Assembly (NCBI GenBank): GCA_036873135.1
Contig: JAPTYO010000015.1
Coordinates: 12,503,683 to 12,567,682 of the forward strand
Origin: Clarkia xantiana subsp. parviflora
Taxonomy: Eukaryota; Streptophyta; Magnoliopsida; Myrtales; Onagraceae
Direction: 5' to 3'
Length of the DNA: 64,000 bases
Within the stretch, counting starts at the first letter, position 1; each line of letters begins with the position of its first letter. Positions 20,766-32,400 of this stretch are shown here, in pieces. The notes beneath the pieces are model-generated. The model saw only the letters and a program-made list of their open reading frames with translations, made no database searches and was not told the DNA's origin. The translations under genes and the position numbers were made by a program.

Positions 20766-21481
20766 TGTTGGATCACGAAGGAACTCCGGTACGATCTTTG
20801 ACGGCGATCCTAGCTCCTTCGCTCCACGAAATCCTACGAGAGGGGATAGACCGGGCGGTGACCCAGAATCCCTCTCCGATGCTTAAATGAGTATCTCGTG
20901 TGGATTGGCAAGCAGTAATCTCAAGTAACGTATCTCAAAACATAATTGATCTGAGGTGACCTCTGCCCTTTTATAGGCGGAGAGGTACCTCAGTTACCTG
21001 GTGAACCGTTGGAGTGGTTAGCCCGTATCCCGCGTATCTCGTGCACGATCCCGCCTATCTAGGCCATGATCTCGCTTATCTCGGCCACGCCCCGCGTATC
21101 TCGGCCACGCTCCGCGTATCTTAACTACGCTACGCGTATCTCGTCCACGCCCCGCGTATCTCGGCCTTAACCTCTGATGGCAAGTCCCGACTAACATCGG
21201 GGACTCCAGAGTTATCTCGGTGTGTCACCGCTCGGGGCCCCTCGTCATCGTGACAGGGCCAATCGTTCTCAGGGATTCGTCATCGGGGCCTACTTAAAGG
21301 CTTCTCATCGGGAGCTTCCAGCTCACCTATCGGGACCGACTCTGTCGGGACCTTTTATCATCGGGACTCCCTATGTCGGGACCCTTCACCTGGGTCATCT
21401 TGACCTTCATTTGGGGCCCAGTGGGCCTGTTCGCCGTTTCCTCGCCGTTAAAGGGCCTAACGGCCATAGCGGAACCCATCA
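20766..21481 (-). mobile_element. T1 5' LTR
   Basis: A 716-bp partner of the LTR at 12771-13466. It is about 20 bp longer because of one extra unit in the 21-bp internal repeat (cgcgtatctcggccacg core, about 21030-21165). The TATA box cctataaaagg lies near 20975 on the minus strand and would drive the element transcript. Confidence 0.9.
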
Positions 21482-21486
21482 CCAAT
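21482..21486. repeat. Target-site duplication of T1 (CCAAT, right)
   Basis: Partner of CTAAT at 12766-12770, with one substitution. Confidence 0.65.
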
Positions 21487-22616
21487 CTTAATGGAACACA
21501 TTTTTACATTTATGTGAATCATCTGTCATCATTCCATATGGAATGTCTTATAGAACGAATCAAACATTATGTATATATATAAACTGTGTCTCTTGAAGTG
21601 TGTCATTTGATGTGAATGCCTAGCCTGACATATCGTTCAAGGCTTCTAGAAGGAAAATCATTTAACTGATTTGATCCTTCTTCGTTTGCCGACTTATCTC
21701 AGAGATTTCATCCATCTCCGAACTGAGCATCTTAGGTATTCACCTTATGTGTCAGTTGATACTTTTGCAAGGTCGTTGTAGCATACGTAGCTTACTTCAT
21801 ACCGATGTAAATGTTATCAGTAAGTCATATTTCCGAAGGAGTGCAAACGAAAATTCAGCACGTCATCATGTAAACACTTCAATATTAAACTCATATAATG
21901 AAACGATATGTTCCGTCTATCGAGGTCCACTTGTGCGTTGCGCAATCTACTCTGGGGTTAAACCCTTGGTTAAATTGTTTCATTTTTGAATTTAATTCAA
22001 TTTAATCAGTGTTAACGGTTTCAAACATGAGTATCATTACAGTTTATTTCATTCAGTGGACTGATAATAATAAAATAAGATTTATAATCGGTTCGTTCTT
22101 GGAATTATGCAATCATTGTATTTGGAAAGGCGCTTTGATTTAACTCAAATAGATGTATGGAGTTGTTTGATTCGGCTATATGCAATAGCTATATTGTTTC
22201 GGTACTATCACCTTTTCGGATCGATCTCGTTTCTAGCCGAGTCGACTAATCTTGATGAGCAGAACACATTCAGAATTGAATGCTAACTACTTTATTCAAA
22301 AATTCTGAAAAAATAATATTCACCAAAATTCAAACAAAAATTCCGAATTAGCAAGAAAAATAATCACGATGGAAAAATATTCTAGATCATCCACGAAACT
22401 TTGAGAGACAAAGGTAGAGCATTAGGAGGAGATAAAAAAGACATTTATATTGTACTTTTATCACTGGCGTTCATCACACCGGATTATCGTTCGAGGACCA
22501 AAATGATGATCCTGTTTCCTCTGCATCTTCCCTTGTTCTCTTGTGGTGAAGCGCATAAGGACCATTTGGTTGTTTGCTTTCAATAAACAGGGTCGTGATA
22601 AACTTAATTGCTTTAA
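21482..22616 (-). mobile_element. CP1-B internal spacer, right of T1
   Basis: Continuation of copy B. Reverse-complement similarity to copy E at about 34240-34740 is clear, for example the words around gaaacaatttaaccaagg and aggtccacttgtgcg. It lies where the rest of gag, protease and integrase should be but is full of stops and has no recognisable domain. Confidence 0.6.
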
Positions 22617-23104
22617 TCAAGTAATCAAGTAATCAAGCCCATCGTCGTCAGCCAACCATGATAGAGGGTACTTATGCGCGATACTGAGTATCTTTCTCCA
22701 ATTTGATCTCTCGTTCGTAAGATCTGGTGTGGGTTTTACACCTGCATCTTGGGAAATAAGGGCGACATACTCGAATAGCACTTTTCTTGCTTCGGCTGAC
22801 TTTCCCCCACCGAAGCGTACGACACACCAAAGTTGAAGAGCACTAAGGTTGAGTTTGAAGTCCTCTTCAACCTCTCTTTCTAGGGTTGCCAGTATCACCT
22901 TGCAAGCTCTCTGATCCATAAAGCTCCTTAACTTATTTGGGTAAGCAAGGACGCCTTGTTCATTCACCAATGTTCTCCCCTTATTCACATCAATACACTT
23001 ATGTATATCTTCAGCGAAAAGAGTTTTCTCACATATCCACTCCATGCATCATAATCCTCGCCATCCAGATTGCAAGGTTCGTAGAAGCGAACCGATCCAG
23101 CCAT
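22617..23104 (-). pseudogene. CP1-B gag-position ORF, one frameshift, no zinc knuckle seen
   Basis: The main frame (22617-23045, 142 codons) is homologous to the ORF at 56013-56423: SALQLWCVVRFGGGKSAEAR here against SLLHFWCALRLRFSEGNVIEAR there, then AGVKP against VGVKT. The true start is probably ATG 23104, giving MAGSVRFYEPCNL, which lines up with MAERVQFYIHRNL in copy F. A frameshift in an A-rich stretch near 23045 separates it from the rest. The position after the leader is that of gag. However, there is no CX2CX4HX4C motif, and the full length of about 165 residues is short for copia Gag. I do not recognise the family. Confidence 0.6.
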
Positions 23105-23250
23105 GAAAACTAACACTTTGATGATCAAGCAAAATCAGGGAAACAATAACATTTTGAGAAATAATTGCATACATCAAATATCTATTAAGATGGATTCCGA
23201 CAAATAGTGATTGCTCATTCATCTAAACCAACCGACCACCAGTAAACCTA
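23105..23250 (-). mobile_element. CP1-B leader fragment up to the B/C junction
   Basis: It matches the reverse complement of copy A at about 8345-8470, including cgaccaccagtaaacc. The match stops abruptly at about 23246-23250, where plus-strand RT sequence begins. B therefore has no 5' LTR or primer-binding site here. Confidence 0.65.
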
Positions 23251-23781
23251 ATTCGTTATCCGAAAGGTACTGCCGACTGTGATCTGTGCTATGAGGGCGG
23301 GAAGTTAGAATTGACCGGTTACAGTGACGCTGACCATGGTAGCGATCCGGATGATCCTACGTCCACCACAGGAGGAGTATTTCTCCTTGCTAATGCTGCC
23401 ATTTCATGGACGAGCAAGAAGCAAACCTGTGTCGCGCCGTCAACAATGGAATCAGAATTCATTGCTCTCTCTAAGAATGCACATGAAGCATTTTGGCTAA
23501 AAGGCTTCTTACTGCGTTGCTTGGTGGTGACGTCGGAAGTAAACCTGTAAAGGTGTTCTCCGATAGTCAGGCAGCTATTGCGGCAGTTAAGAATCCAAAG
23601 TACCATAGCAGGACCAAACACATTGATGTGAAATATTTCTATGCTAAATCGATGGTAGAAGACAATATAATCACTATGGAATACTTGTCCACTGATAATA
23701 TGATTGCGGACCCATTACTAAGCCACTACGCTGGGAGATATTCGAAAAGCATGTAAAACTGCTTGGATTGCGTAGGGTTTA
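23246..23781 (+). pseudogene. CP1-C RT C-terminus and RNase H, plus strand
   Basis: The sequence starts abruptly within the RT C-terminal block (IRYPKGTADCDLCYEGG). It runs through ELTGYSDADHGSD (frame from 23311) and GVFLLANAAISWTSKKQ to the RNase H end (23493-23756), with FSDSQAAIAAVKN and TKHIDVKYFYAKS. Two frameshifts are visible, near 23500 and 23720. Everything upstream in pol is absent. Confidence 0.85.
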
Positions 23782-24894
23782 AAAATGGCATGTATCTATG
23801 ATAACATTTTGATATTAGAAAGTTACATTTTTAAGCGAAAGAATTGGAAATGAGTTTATGATCAATCGACGTCATAATGTTTTGATTATATCAAAATTAC
23901 GGTCTATAAACTAAGTCGTAGGAGGACACAATCATCTGCCAAACTATGTTGAATGTGGGCCTTACCTAGTCACACAGGTACGGTAGTCTTGCGGTGGAGG
24001 GAGGCCTCTACCAAGCAAGACTGGCTAAGAGATAAACCTGATTAAGCAAGACGATTATCTAGTTTCGAAGTAACTCGACACGATCTTCATTTTGCATATC
24101 GCCGTGATGAACTTCGTTCGTCATTTAACCACATTCCGGGCCAGATGAGAATCTGTGATAGCATGATTGACATATCTCTTTCCTGTCAACGCAAAAGGTT
24201 CAGGTATGCTATCAACGCGTGCTTCATACTGCGCGTGCCACGTTCGACCACGGGGTCACAGCTCGTTTGTGCTAGGAAGGAATCCTCGTGATTCTGGCGA
24301 GCGTAAACTTCTTCACCTCGAGCGTGTGATTGATCCCAGGAGCCTTATGAAGAGGCACCTAAAGTATCCCCATGGACTCGGAACTCATATCTAAGGTGAG
24401 GCCCAATGCTTGCTTCCCGGCGTACAAGTGTAGTGTTGAACAAAAAGGCCCAATGACTACGTCTTTGGAAACCGGTTGAGTTTGACTAAGGATATGAGCG
24501 ATGTGGATGGTCAAGTTCATCAGTAATTCACCGACTCTTTTATTAACTACGTGGCCACCAACCGGATATTAGTTGAAGGTTGTGAATATTTGTACGGATG
24601 CCTTGGAGAAGTGTTCCTATGTGGAAACTAGGCAAAATGAGAATTATCAGTTGACCTAGGATACGGTGCGGTACAATATAAATATTTGTTATAACAGGTT
24701 GATTGGAGAAAAGGGAATCAACGTTCCGCGGGCGCTGCATTACTCCTAACAGATGAGTAGCACGATGCCCGTCGTATCCGCCGGTCGCACAGCAAACCTC
24801 GTATGAACTATTCGGAAGCACGGAGCAGATCAAAGGGGAGAAATGTTGATGCCGATTTGGACAACAATACATTAACTAGCACCCTCCTATTCCG
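23782..24894 (+). mobile_element. CP1-C 3' untranslated region
   Basis: About 1.1 kb, homologous to the 3' UTRs of copies B, D, E and F. No gene. Confidence 0.7.
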
Positions 24895-24906
24895 GCGAGT
24901 GGGAGT
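24895..24906 (+). other. Polypurine tract, CP1-C
   Basis: gcgagtgggagt abuts the LTR start. Confidence 0.8.
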
Positions 24907-25507
24907 TGTAAGCATATGGTGATGGGCGCCGTAATTGGTAGCCCATAATATGTATAGTTTACCTAAAGAACTTGGGTAAATGTCACATTAGGGTAATTGG
25001 GCTAGACCCAAATCTCAATTGACATGGGAGGCCCAAGATTGAGCCTCCCCAAATACATAGGTCGGCCGAAACATATAGTGAGGGTAAAGTGGACTTTTGT
25101 CCACTTTACTCCTCCTATAAATAAGAGGTGTTAGGAAATATTTTAGGGTTAATCATAATTCCCTCACAAGAGTGTTTTAGAGAGAAAACCCTCCTCCCAC
25201 ATCACAAGTTTCGGCCGAACCATACTTTCACCAAGGGTGTTCCAAATTGCTTTCGAGCAACTCTCCGAAGATCTATCCACGTGTCAATAATTGATATGAG
25301 GCTTTGCTGTGGAGCTAATACTACATAAGGCTTCTTTCATAAGAACCTCTACGGGTTCCGTCCGGTGGATCGAGAACTCCCTCGTGCAAAGGATCTAGGA
25401 CTACGGTAAACTGTTAAGGTATGTGTAACTCTTCCGCTGCGTAATTTTATTACATGCACGTACCATGTTTTAGTGTTTCCGTAGTGATTATTCCCCGTAA
25501 TCTAACA
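24907..25507 (+). mobile_element. CP1 copy C, 3' LTR
   Basis: A 601-bp LTR, tgtaagcatatgg to cgtaatctaaca, with TATA box cctataaataag near 25112. It is closest to the copy B LTR, with which it forms an inverted pair facing outward. No primer-binding site follows: RT sequence of copy D begins at the very next base. Confidence 0.9.
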
Positions 25508-26785
25508 TCATGGTCCTGGTCGCAGGTCTCAATTTCAAACTGCACCAAGTGAGTATTAAGACCGAATTCCTCCTCGGAAACCTGGAGGAATAGATCTACA
25601 TGGAGCAACTGGAGGGTTTCATTACTCCTGGTAACGAACGTAAAGTTCGTAAAATCCAAAGGTCCATATACGGTCATAAACAGTCGTCTCGGCAATGGTA
25701 CCGCAAATTCCACGAGGAAATAGTAGGAAACGGGTCTGTGAGTTTATCACAAGGATTCGTGCGTGTATTATAAGACCTCCAGGTCTAACTATGTCATCTT
25801 AACCTTATGCGTGGACGACATACTTATTGCTGTAAACGATATGAATTTGATGAATAAGTCAAAGTCTTTATTGGCGTCTGTATTTGAGATGAAAGACATG
25901 AGAGAAGCCACGTATATCTTAGGCATTGAGACTGCCAGAGATCACGCTACCTGGAGATTATGTCTATCTCAAGAATCTTGTATCAACAATCAGTTGAAAA
26001 GATTCAGATTACAGGGTGCCAAAACCCGTGGAGACGCCGGTGTTGTTTGGGTGCGCACTGTCAAAACGTGACGACCCCAAGAACCTGGCAGAGTGTAAAT
26101 AGATAAATGGTGCATGATATTTTAGCATGGTCGGTAGTTTGTTCTACACCATGCAATGCACTCGTTCGGATGTCTGTTACACCATGAGCCTAGTAGCACG
26201 CTTCCTATCAGATCCTAACCATCAATATTTAAAGACTATAAAATGAGTAACTCGTTATCTGAAAAGGTACTGCCGACCACGAACTGTGTTATGATGGCAG
26301 GAGGTTAGGATTGACCGATTGCATTGACGCCGACCGTGGTGGCGATCCAAATGATCATAAGTCCCCCACAGGAGGAGTATTCCTCATTTGCTAATGCCTC
26401 TATTTCATGGACGAGCAAGGAGAAAATATGAGTCACGCTGTCTACGATGGAATCAGAATTCGTAGCTCTCTCTAAGAATGCACAAGAAGCGGTCTGGCTC
26501 AAAGGCTTCTAACTGCAGTGCTTGGTGGTGATGTTGAGAATAAACCTGTGAAGGTCTTCTCTGACAGTCAAGCAACCATTGTGGCAGTTAAGAATCTGTA
26601 GTAGCATAGTAGGACCAAACACATTGATATGAAATATTTATATGCTAAATCTATGGTTGAAGACAATACAATCACTATGGAATACTTGTCCACTGATAAT
26701 ATGATTGCGGACCCATAAACTAAACCACTACGCATAAAGATATTCGAAAAGCATGTAAAACTGCTAGGATTGCGTAGGGTTTAGA
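25508..26785 (+). pseudogene. CP1-D RT and RNase H, decayed
   Basis: It begins exactly at the LTR end with the RT segment MVLVAGLNFKLHQVSIKTEF and continues through GFITPGNERKVRK. A degraded active-site region follows in other frames (25763-26071, LCVDDILIAVNDMNLMNKS). RNase H is last, with frame breaks and stops (about 26300-26780, TKHIDMKYLYAKS). Several frameshifts and nonsense codons are present. Stop and 3' UTR positions match copies C and E. Confidence 0.8.
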
Positions 26786-27903
26786 AATGGCATGTATCTG
26801 TGATAAAATTTTGATATTAGAAAGTTACATTTTGTAAGCGAAAGAATTGCAACTGAGTTTATGATCAATCGACGTCATAATGTTTTGATTACATCAAATT
26901 TACGGTCTATAAACTAAGTCGTAGGAGGGCGCAATCCTCTGCCAAACTATGTCGACTGTGGGCCTTACATAGTCACACAGGTACGGTAGTCTTGCTGTGG
27001 AGGGAGGCCTCTACCAAGCAAGACTGGCTAAGAGTCAGGGGATAAACCTGATTAAGCAAGACGGTTATCTAGTTTCGAAGTAACTCGACATAATCTTCAT
27101 TTTGCATATCGCCGTGATGAACTTCGTTCGTCATTTAACCACATTCAGGGCCAGATGAGAATCTGTGATAGTATGATTGACATATCGTTTTCCTGTCAAC
27201 CCAAAAGGTTCAGGTATGCTATCAACGCGTGCTTCATACTGCGCGTGCCACGTTCGACCACGAGGTCACAGCTCGGTTGTGCTAGGAAGGAATCCTCGTG
27301 ATTCTGGCGAGCGTAAACTTCTTCACCTCGAGCGTGTGATTGATCCCAGGAGCCTTATGAAGAGGCACCTAAAGTATCCTCACGGACTCGGAACTCATAT
27401 CTAAGGTCAGGCCCAATGCTCGCTTTCCGGCGTACGAGTGTAGTGCTGAACAAAAAGGCCCAATGACCACGTCTTTGGAAACCGGTTGGGTCTGACTAAG
27501 CATATGAGCGATGGGGATGGTCAAGTTCACCTGTAATTCTCCGACTCTTGTATTCACTAGGTGGCCACCAACTAGATATTAGTTGAATGTTGTGAGTACT
27601 TGTACAGATGCCCTGGAGAAGTGTTCCTATGTGAAACTAGGCAAAAGGAGAATTATCAGTTTACTTAGGATACAGTGCGGTACAATATAAATATTTTTTA
27701 TAACAGGTTGATTGGAGAAAAGGGAATCAACGTTCCGCGGGCGCTACAATACTCCTAACAGATGAGTAGCACGATGCCCGTCGTATCCGCCGGTCTCACG
27801 GCAAACCTCGTATGAACTATTCGGAAGCAAGGAGCAGATCGAATGAGTGAAATGTTGATGCATATTTGGACGACAATACATTAACAGGCTCCCTCCCATT
27901 TCG
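26786..27903 (+). mobile_element. CP1-D 3' untranslated region
   Basis: Homologous to the other CP1 3' UTRs. A short opposite-strand frame at 27369-27557 (MNTRVGELQVNLTIPIAHML) is the truncated equivalent of the 160-codon frame in copy B. Confidence 0.7.
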
Positions 27904-27915
27904 GCGAGTGGGAGC
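27904..27915 (+). other. Polypurine tract, CP1-D
   Basis: gcgagtgggagc abuts the LTR at 27916. Confidence 0.8.
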
Positions 27916-28510
27916 TGTAAGCATATGGTGATGGGCGCCATAATTGGTAGCCCGTAACATGTATAGTTAGCATAAAGAAATTAGGTAAATGTCACATTAG
28001 GGTAATTGGGCTAGACCCAAATCCCAATTGACATGAGAGGCCCAAATTATGGGTCTCCCCTATGCATGGCCGGCCGAAATAATGGTGTGGGCAAAGTGTA
28101 CTTTTGTCCACTTTGCTCCTCCTATAAATACATGGTGTTAGGGGATTTTTAGGGTTAATCACTATTCCCTCATTAGAGTGTTTTAGAGAGAAAAACTCTC
28201 TACCCACACAGTGTTTTGGCCGAACCTATAGTCACCAAGGGTGTGCCAATTTGCTTTCCAACAAACACTCCAGATTTGTCCCCGTGCCAAGAATCGATCA
28301 GAGGCTTTGCCGTGGAGCTTGCACCGCGTAAGGCTTCTCTAACAAGAATTTCTATGGGTCCCGACCGGAGGATCGTGAACTCCCTCCTGAGAAGATCTTG
28401 GGTCTACGGATCATCTTAAAGGTATGTGCGAATCTTCCACTGCGTAATTCCGATTACTAGCATGTACCTTGTTTAAAGTATCTGTAGTGATTACTCCCCG
28501 TAATCTAACA
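27916..28510 (+). mobile_element. CP1 copy D, 3' LTR (partner of the LTR at 5924)
   Basis: A 595-bp LTR ending cgtaatctaaca. It shares diagnostic variants with copy A (tatgcatggccggccg, aatggtgtgggcaaag). It is followed by ATATT, the duplication found left of copy A, so A and D are the two ends of one insertion. Confidence 0.9.
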
Positions 28511-28515
28511 ATATT
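28511..28515. repeat. Target-site duplication ATATT, right copy
   Basis: Perfect match to 5919-5923. Confidence 0.75.
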
Positions 28516-29497
28516 AAATACATCTTAAGGTTTATTTCAAAATTAATTTAGTTCATAAAAATTCAAAGAAAAACAAACTTGAACATGGCTAATTCATAGT
28601 TTAATTAAGCGAGCTAAAGGCTCACTCAGGCTCGAGACATACCACGTCACTTGGTCTCAGCGACCTGACCTGAGCCTAGCCCAGCCCCAATTGAGCCCTA
28701 ACTGACTTAGGGCTCGCTCAACTATGGTTCAATTGGATGAGCAATATATCTCATATTATTGAGCCATGAGCTTGTCATGATTAAGTTTACGGTTTCGATG
28801 ATTAACCGACCGTGAAACAAACTCTAAGAATAGGAGTATGGCAAAATATTTTAATTATAAATTTAAACTTATAGAATAGTTAATTAATATTAATTTGTGT
28901 CATATTATATGAGAGAACACATATTTAAATACTATATACTAGTGATGCCACCGTTTAAATGTAAAAATTTCACAGGAGAACAGAGAGGTTGCCGTTTCCT
29001 ATTGCTAGTTATAGGTCCAAGTTATTTGATGATGATAGATGCGTCTTATATTACCGACTTAAGAAAAATTAAATGATTGTAGCAAATATAATGAATTGAG
29101 TCGGCAAAGTTAGTTCACATGTATTCACACCAAAGTCTTTACTTATTTATTATTATATTATATATATAAATATAGAAATAAATATCTCCAACACAGAAGG
29201 TGGCAAGGAAAATCTTGAGAATTTCAAAGTGTTGGATTCCAATTTCATGGGACAGATAAAGATAGTTGCACATGCATATGCTGTACAGTTTTGGAGCATA
29301 GTACTCTCTGATTGAATCAATCAATAGAATTAGAATCCACGGTCCTATATGCACGGTTGGTTATACACCGTGCATTTAAATGATTTTACCTACTATTATT
29401 TATTTCACTACACTTCTTTACTCTAACTCAAAATTACAACTCACTTCTATCCACTACTTTCAACCATTCACCTAACCTAAAAATGCTTAATCTTTCA
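28516..29497. other. Intergenic, 3' flank of the transporter gene
   Basis: AT-rich apart from 28600-28720, which repeats gagcc/ggctc words. No coding frame with a domain was seen. The 3' UTR of the minus-strand transporter probably ends within 29200-29497, but no clear polyadenylation signal was singled out. Confidence 0.4.
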
Positions 29498-32400
29498 CTA
29501 TCCAATCTCATGAGCCAATCTTGAAATTGATGAATAAGTTCCGATGATTGCGCAGAAGATCCCGAGCGCTATTGTGAAGATGCAAACCGCAATCTGCATT
29601 TTAAGAAATAAGTCATAAATAAAACCGCGATGATGACCTAATCTTGATCCAATTTGAACATAGAAAGCAAGAAGAAAACAACTTACATCTAATCTACCCA
29701 ATCTACCATTGAGAAGTTTGAGGTAGCACGCGCAAGGGAAGATCAATGTCTGTTAAGAGGTACAAAATCGCAACTATTAAGTTTCGAAAGATGGTTTAGG
29801 GTTTGGATATGTTTAATTAGGGTTTGATTCAAAAATAAGGTGAATAGAGAGGGAGATAGGAAGTTACCACTAGCATTGCAAGAAGAGATCCCATTAGTGC
29901 CATCATAAACCCTAACAAAGTGATCATCATCATCATATAATGACCGAATTTTTGGACTCGAAATCATGTCATTCGTGAATAGGATTAATACCGAAAAATG
30001 GGAGTTTTAATGCGACGATCAAAGTTGAAAGGGTTAGGATTGTTCTGATGATCACCGCCACGAGGTACGACTTGTGCTGAGGTGGCAGGAGTTCTTCTAA
30101 GCACAATGAGACGGGCATTATTGTCAGCGCAAACTTCGTCATCGGGTTCACAACCTGTTAGGACAGAAATTGAATGATGCACAACGTTGTAATACAATAA
30201 TGTTCTTTTTTACATAAAAGAATTGGAGTTAAAAAGTCTTATAATGTCGTATGTTTGACTAAAGTTGGTTTTTTATGTTATATATTTTATTTTTTTAGAC
30301 TTTTTGTGCATCAGTTAGTTGACCGTAAGTACTCACGTAGAAATTACATGACTTTCTCATAAATTTTATTAATGTTCAATTTAGTCCCTAATATTTTCTT
30401 CGGCCATCAAATCTTCTTCCGACCACCGCCTAAAGTCTTTTGTTCATCGCACAAGGCCGCTAACCACCGCACAAGATCGCCGGCCTTCATTCAAACCAAC
30501 ATGTAACCACCAATCGGAGCCGTCTGACATCGATTGGAGCCGCCCGACACAAATTGATTGTCAACGGTGGGCTTAGATGACGGCCTTAGGCGGTGATCGA
30601 AAAAAGTTTGGCTAGAAGAAGAACAAAATTTAAACTTATGGAAAAGTTATGTGATTTGTACATGGGTACTTAGCAGTCAATTAATAGATGCACTAAAAGT
30701 CTACAAAAACGTAAATGCATGAAAAATCTACAAAAAGAATATGGCACAAAAAAAACCTTTTAACCTATAAAATTATTAAATCGTAGTAATGTGGTTTATA
30801 TATAAGTGATTTGAGCTTATATTTATTCAACTAAAAAGCATAATTTCATTCATTGTAACAAGAATGTAGCAAACTCACGGTTGTCCAGATTGCGATCTTA
30901 GTGGCGACGAGTTGTTTGGGCATGTTTAGAGTGAACTGAGACTCGATGGAGTCGCCGAACATGAGATATCCACACACCGATGTTCCCGCATACAGGAGCG
31001 AGCAAAACCCGAAGCTGCAACATCAATCAAAATTATTATTATTCAGTAAACTTAATTTGAGCCAACACTTTAAGAAAGCTCAAGAATATTTTTCACCCTA
31101 CCATACTACTATGACTAGAGGAAATTGTGAGGGTTTCTTCATGGAAGAGTAGATGTTGGGGAAAACCGAGTGTCCCGAGAAGCAAAACCCGTAAATCGCG
31201 ATCGTGAAGGGCACATTCATTACGTTGAGCGCGGTTCCAGAAAGATGGAACCCGACAAGATCCACGGTCCCAATCCATAATAAGCATAGCACCACAAGGA
31301 TTGATGATACAACCCCTCCAACTGTATTTAATTATTTATTGACATAATTAGCTAGTTAGTGTGTAATAATTTGAAAATTGAGGAACTTACTTTATAAGGT
31401 TGATGAACATTTTGTTGATTAAGGTACCTGATAGATAGGAGAGTAAACTCAAATTCCGAAGCCATACGGTTGGAAGGACGATAAGGGTAGTGGTGATGGC
31501 GAATACTTGATTTGCGTTTAGAAATATCCCCGAAACATTTGCCACGGCATTAGGAAATAGAGAAGCTAAGTTATCGCTCATCATAATGATGTACTCAACG
31601 CAAGATGCCTATATATAGAAAAAAGTTAATTGTGTTCTTAGTAACATAAATAGAGACCAAAACCATATATGCCTATCATTAACCAATGGATAACAAACTT
31701 CAGAACTCGTTACACGAAAATTATATCATAACACAAATTAATTACCACGGCACTCTTTTGATTCAGATACAGAAAATATACAACCCAAGTATGCCTCAAC
31801 AGAAATATAGATTGTACTCGGGAGTTTTACCTTTTTCTTTGTGTGTTTTAAGAGAGTGACGTTATGAATCTGTATTGTAATATAATGTGTACACTAAAAA
31901 ACTTAGTCAAAAGCAAGGCTACTTACATATAAATCCATGTACAATGCTATCTGCAGCAAAACAAAAATCTGAAAGTCAGTTTCCATGTTTTTTTAATGGT
32001 TTACCTTAATAAATCGTCATAAAAAATCCACAGAATTAAGAAAGTTTTGAGTGCACAAAATACATTGGCCAAAAAAAATAGTGCAAAAATTAATTAACAA
32101 TTTCTTAAAACGCACTATAAGATATAAGAAATGAGGGACATGTAAATTATTTGTAATTGAATGTTAAAAATATTTTAAAATATAAGATCCAAAAAATTTC
32201 TAAGGGAATGATATTTAACGAAAAACTTGACTAGAAAGTTGTGAGAAAAATGTTTTACAAAATTTTGAGTTTTATAAGGAATTTCTCTACAAACTTCATA
32301 AATTCCTTAAAAATTCTTATAATTTGTATGAAATTCTTCATTTGAAAAAAAGGTCTTCACAAATTACTATTTTTTTTTGTAGTGACAGAAAAGATTTTAA

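Larger units (their letters stand above)
12771..21481 (-). mobile_element. T1: Ty3/gypsy Tat-lineage LTR retrotransposon, nearly complete
   Basis: An 8.7-kb element on the minus strand with two LTRs, primer-binding site, gag, protease, RT, two RNase H domains, integrase, a tandem array, an antisense gene and a polypurine tract, in the order expected for the plant Tat lineage. Inserted in CP1-B with a 5-bp duplication (CTAAT/CCAAT). The LTRs differ at roughly 2% of positions by eye plus one repeat-unit indel. The coding region has several frameshifts and a nonsense codon, so the copy is not autonomous now. Confidence 0.92.

Noticed and set aside
25508..25517. Target duplication for the B/C unit
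   Set aside because: Flanks are aggac (8684-8688) and tcatg (25508-25512). The nearby gtcct is only the reverse complement of aggac and not a direct duplication.
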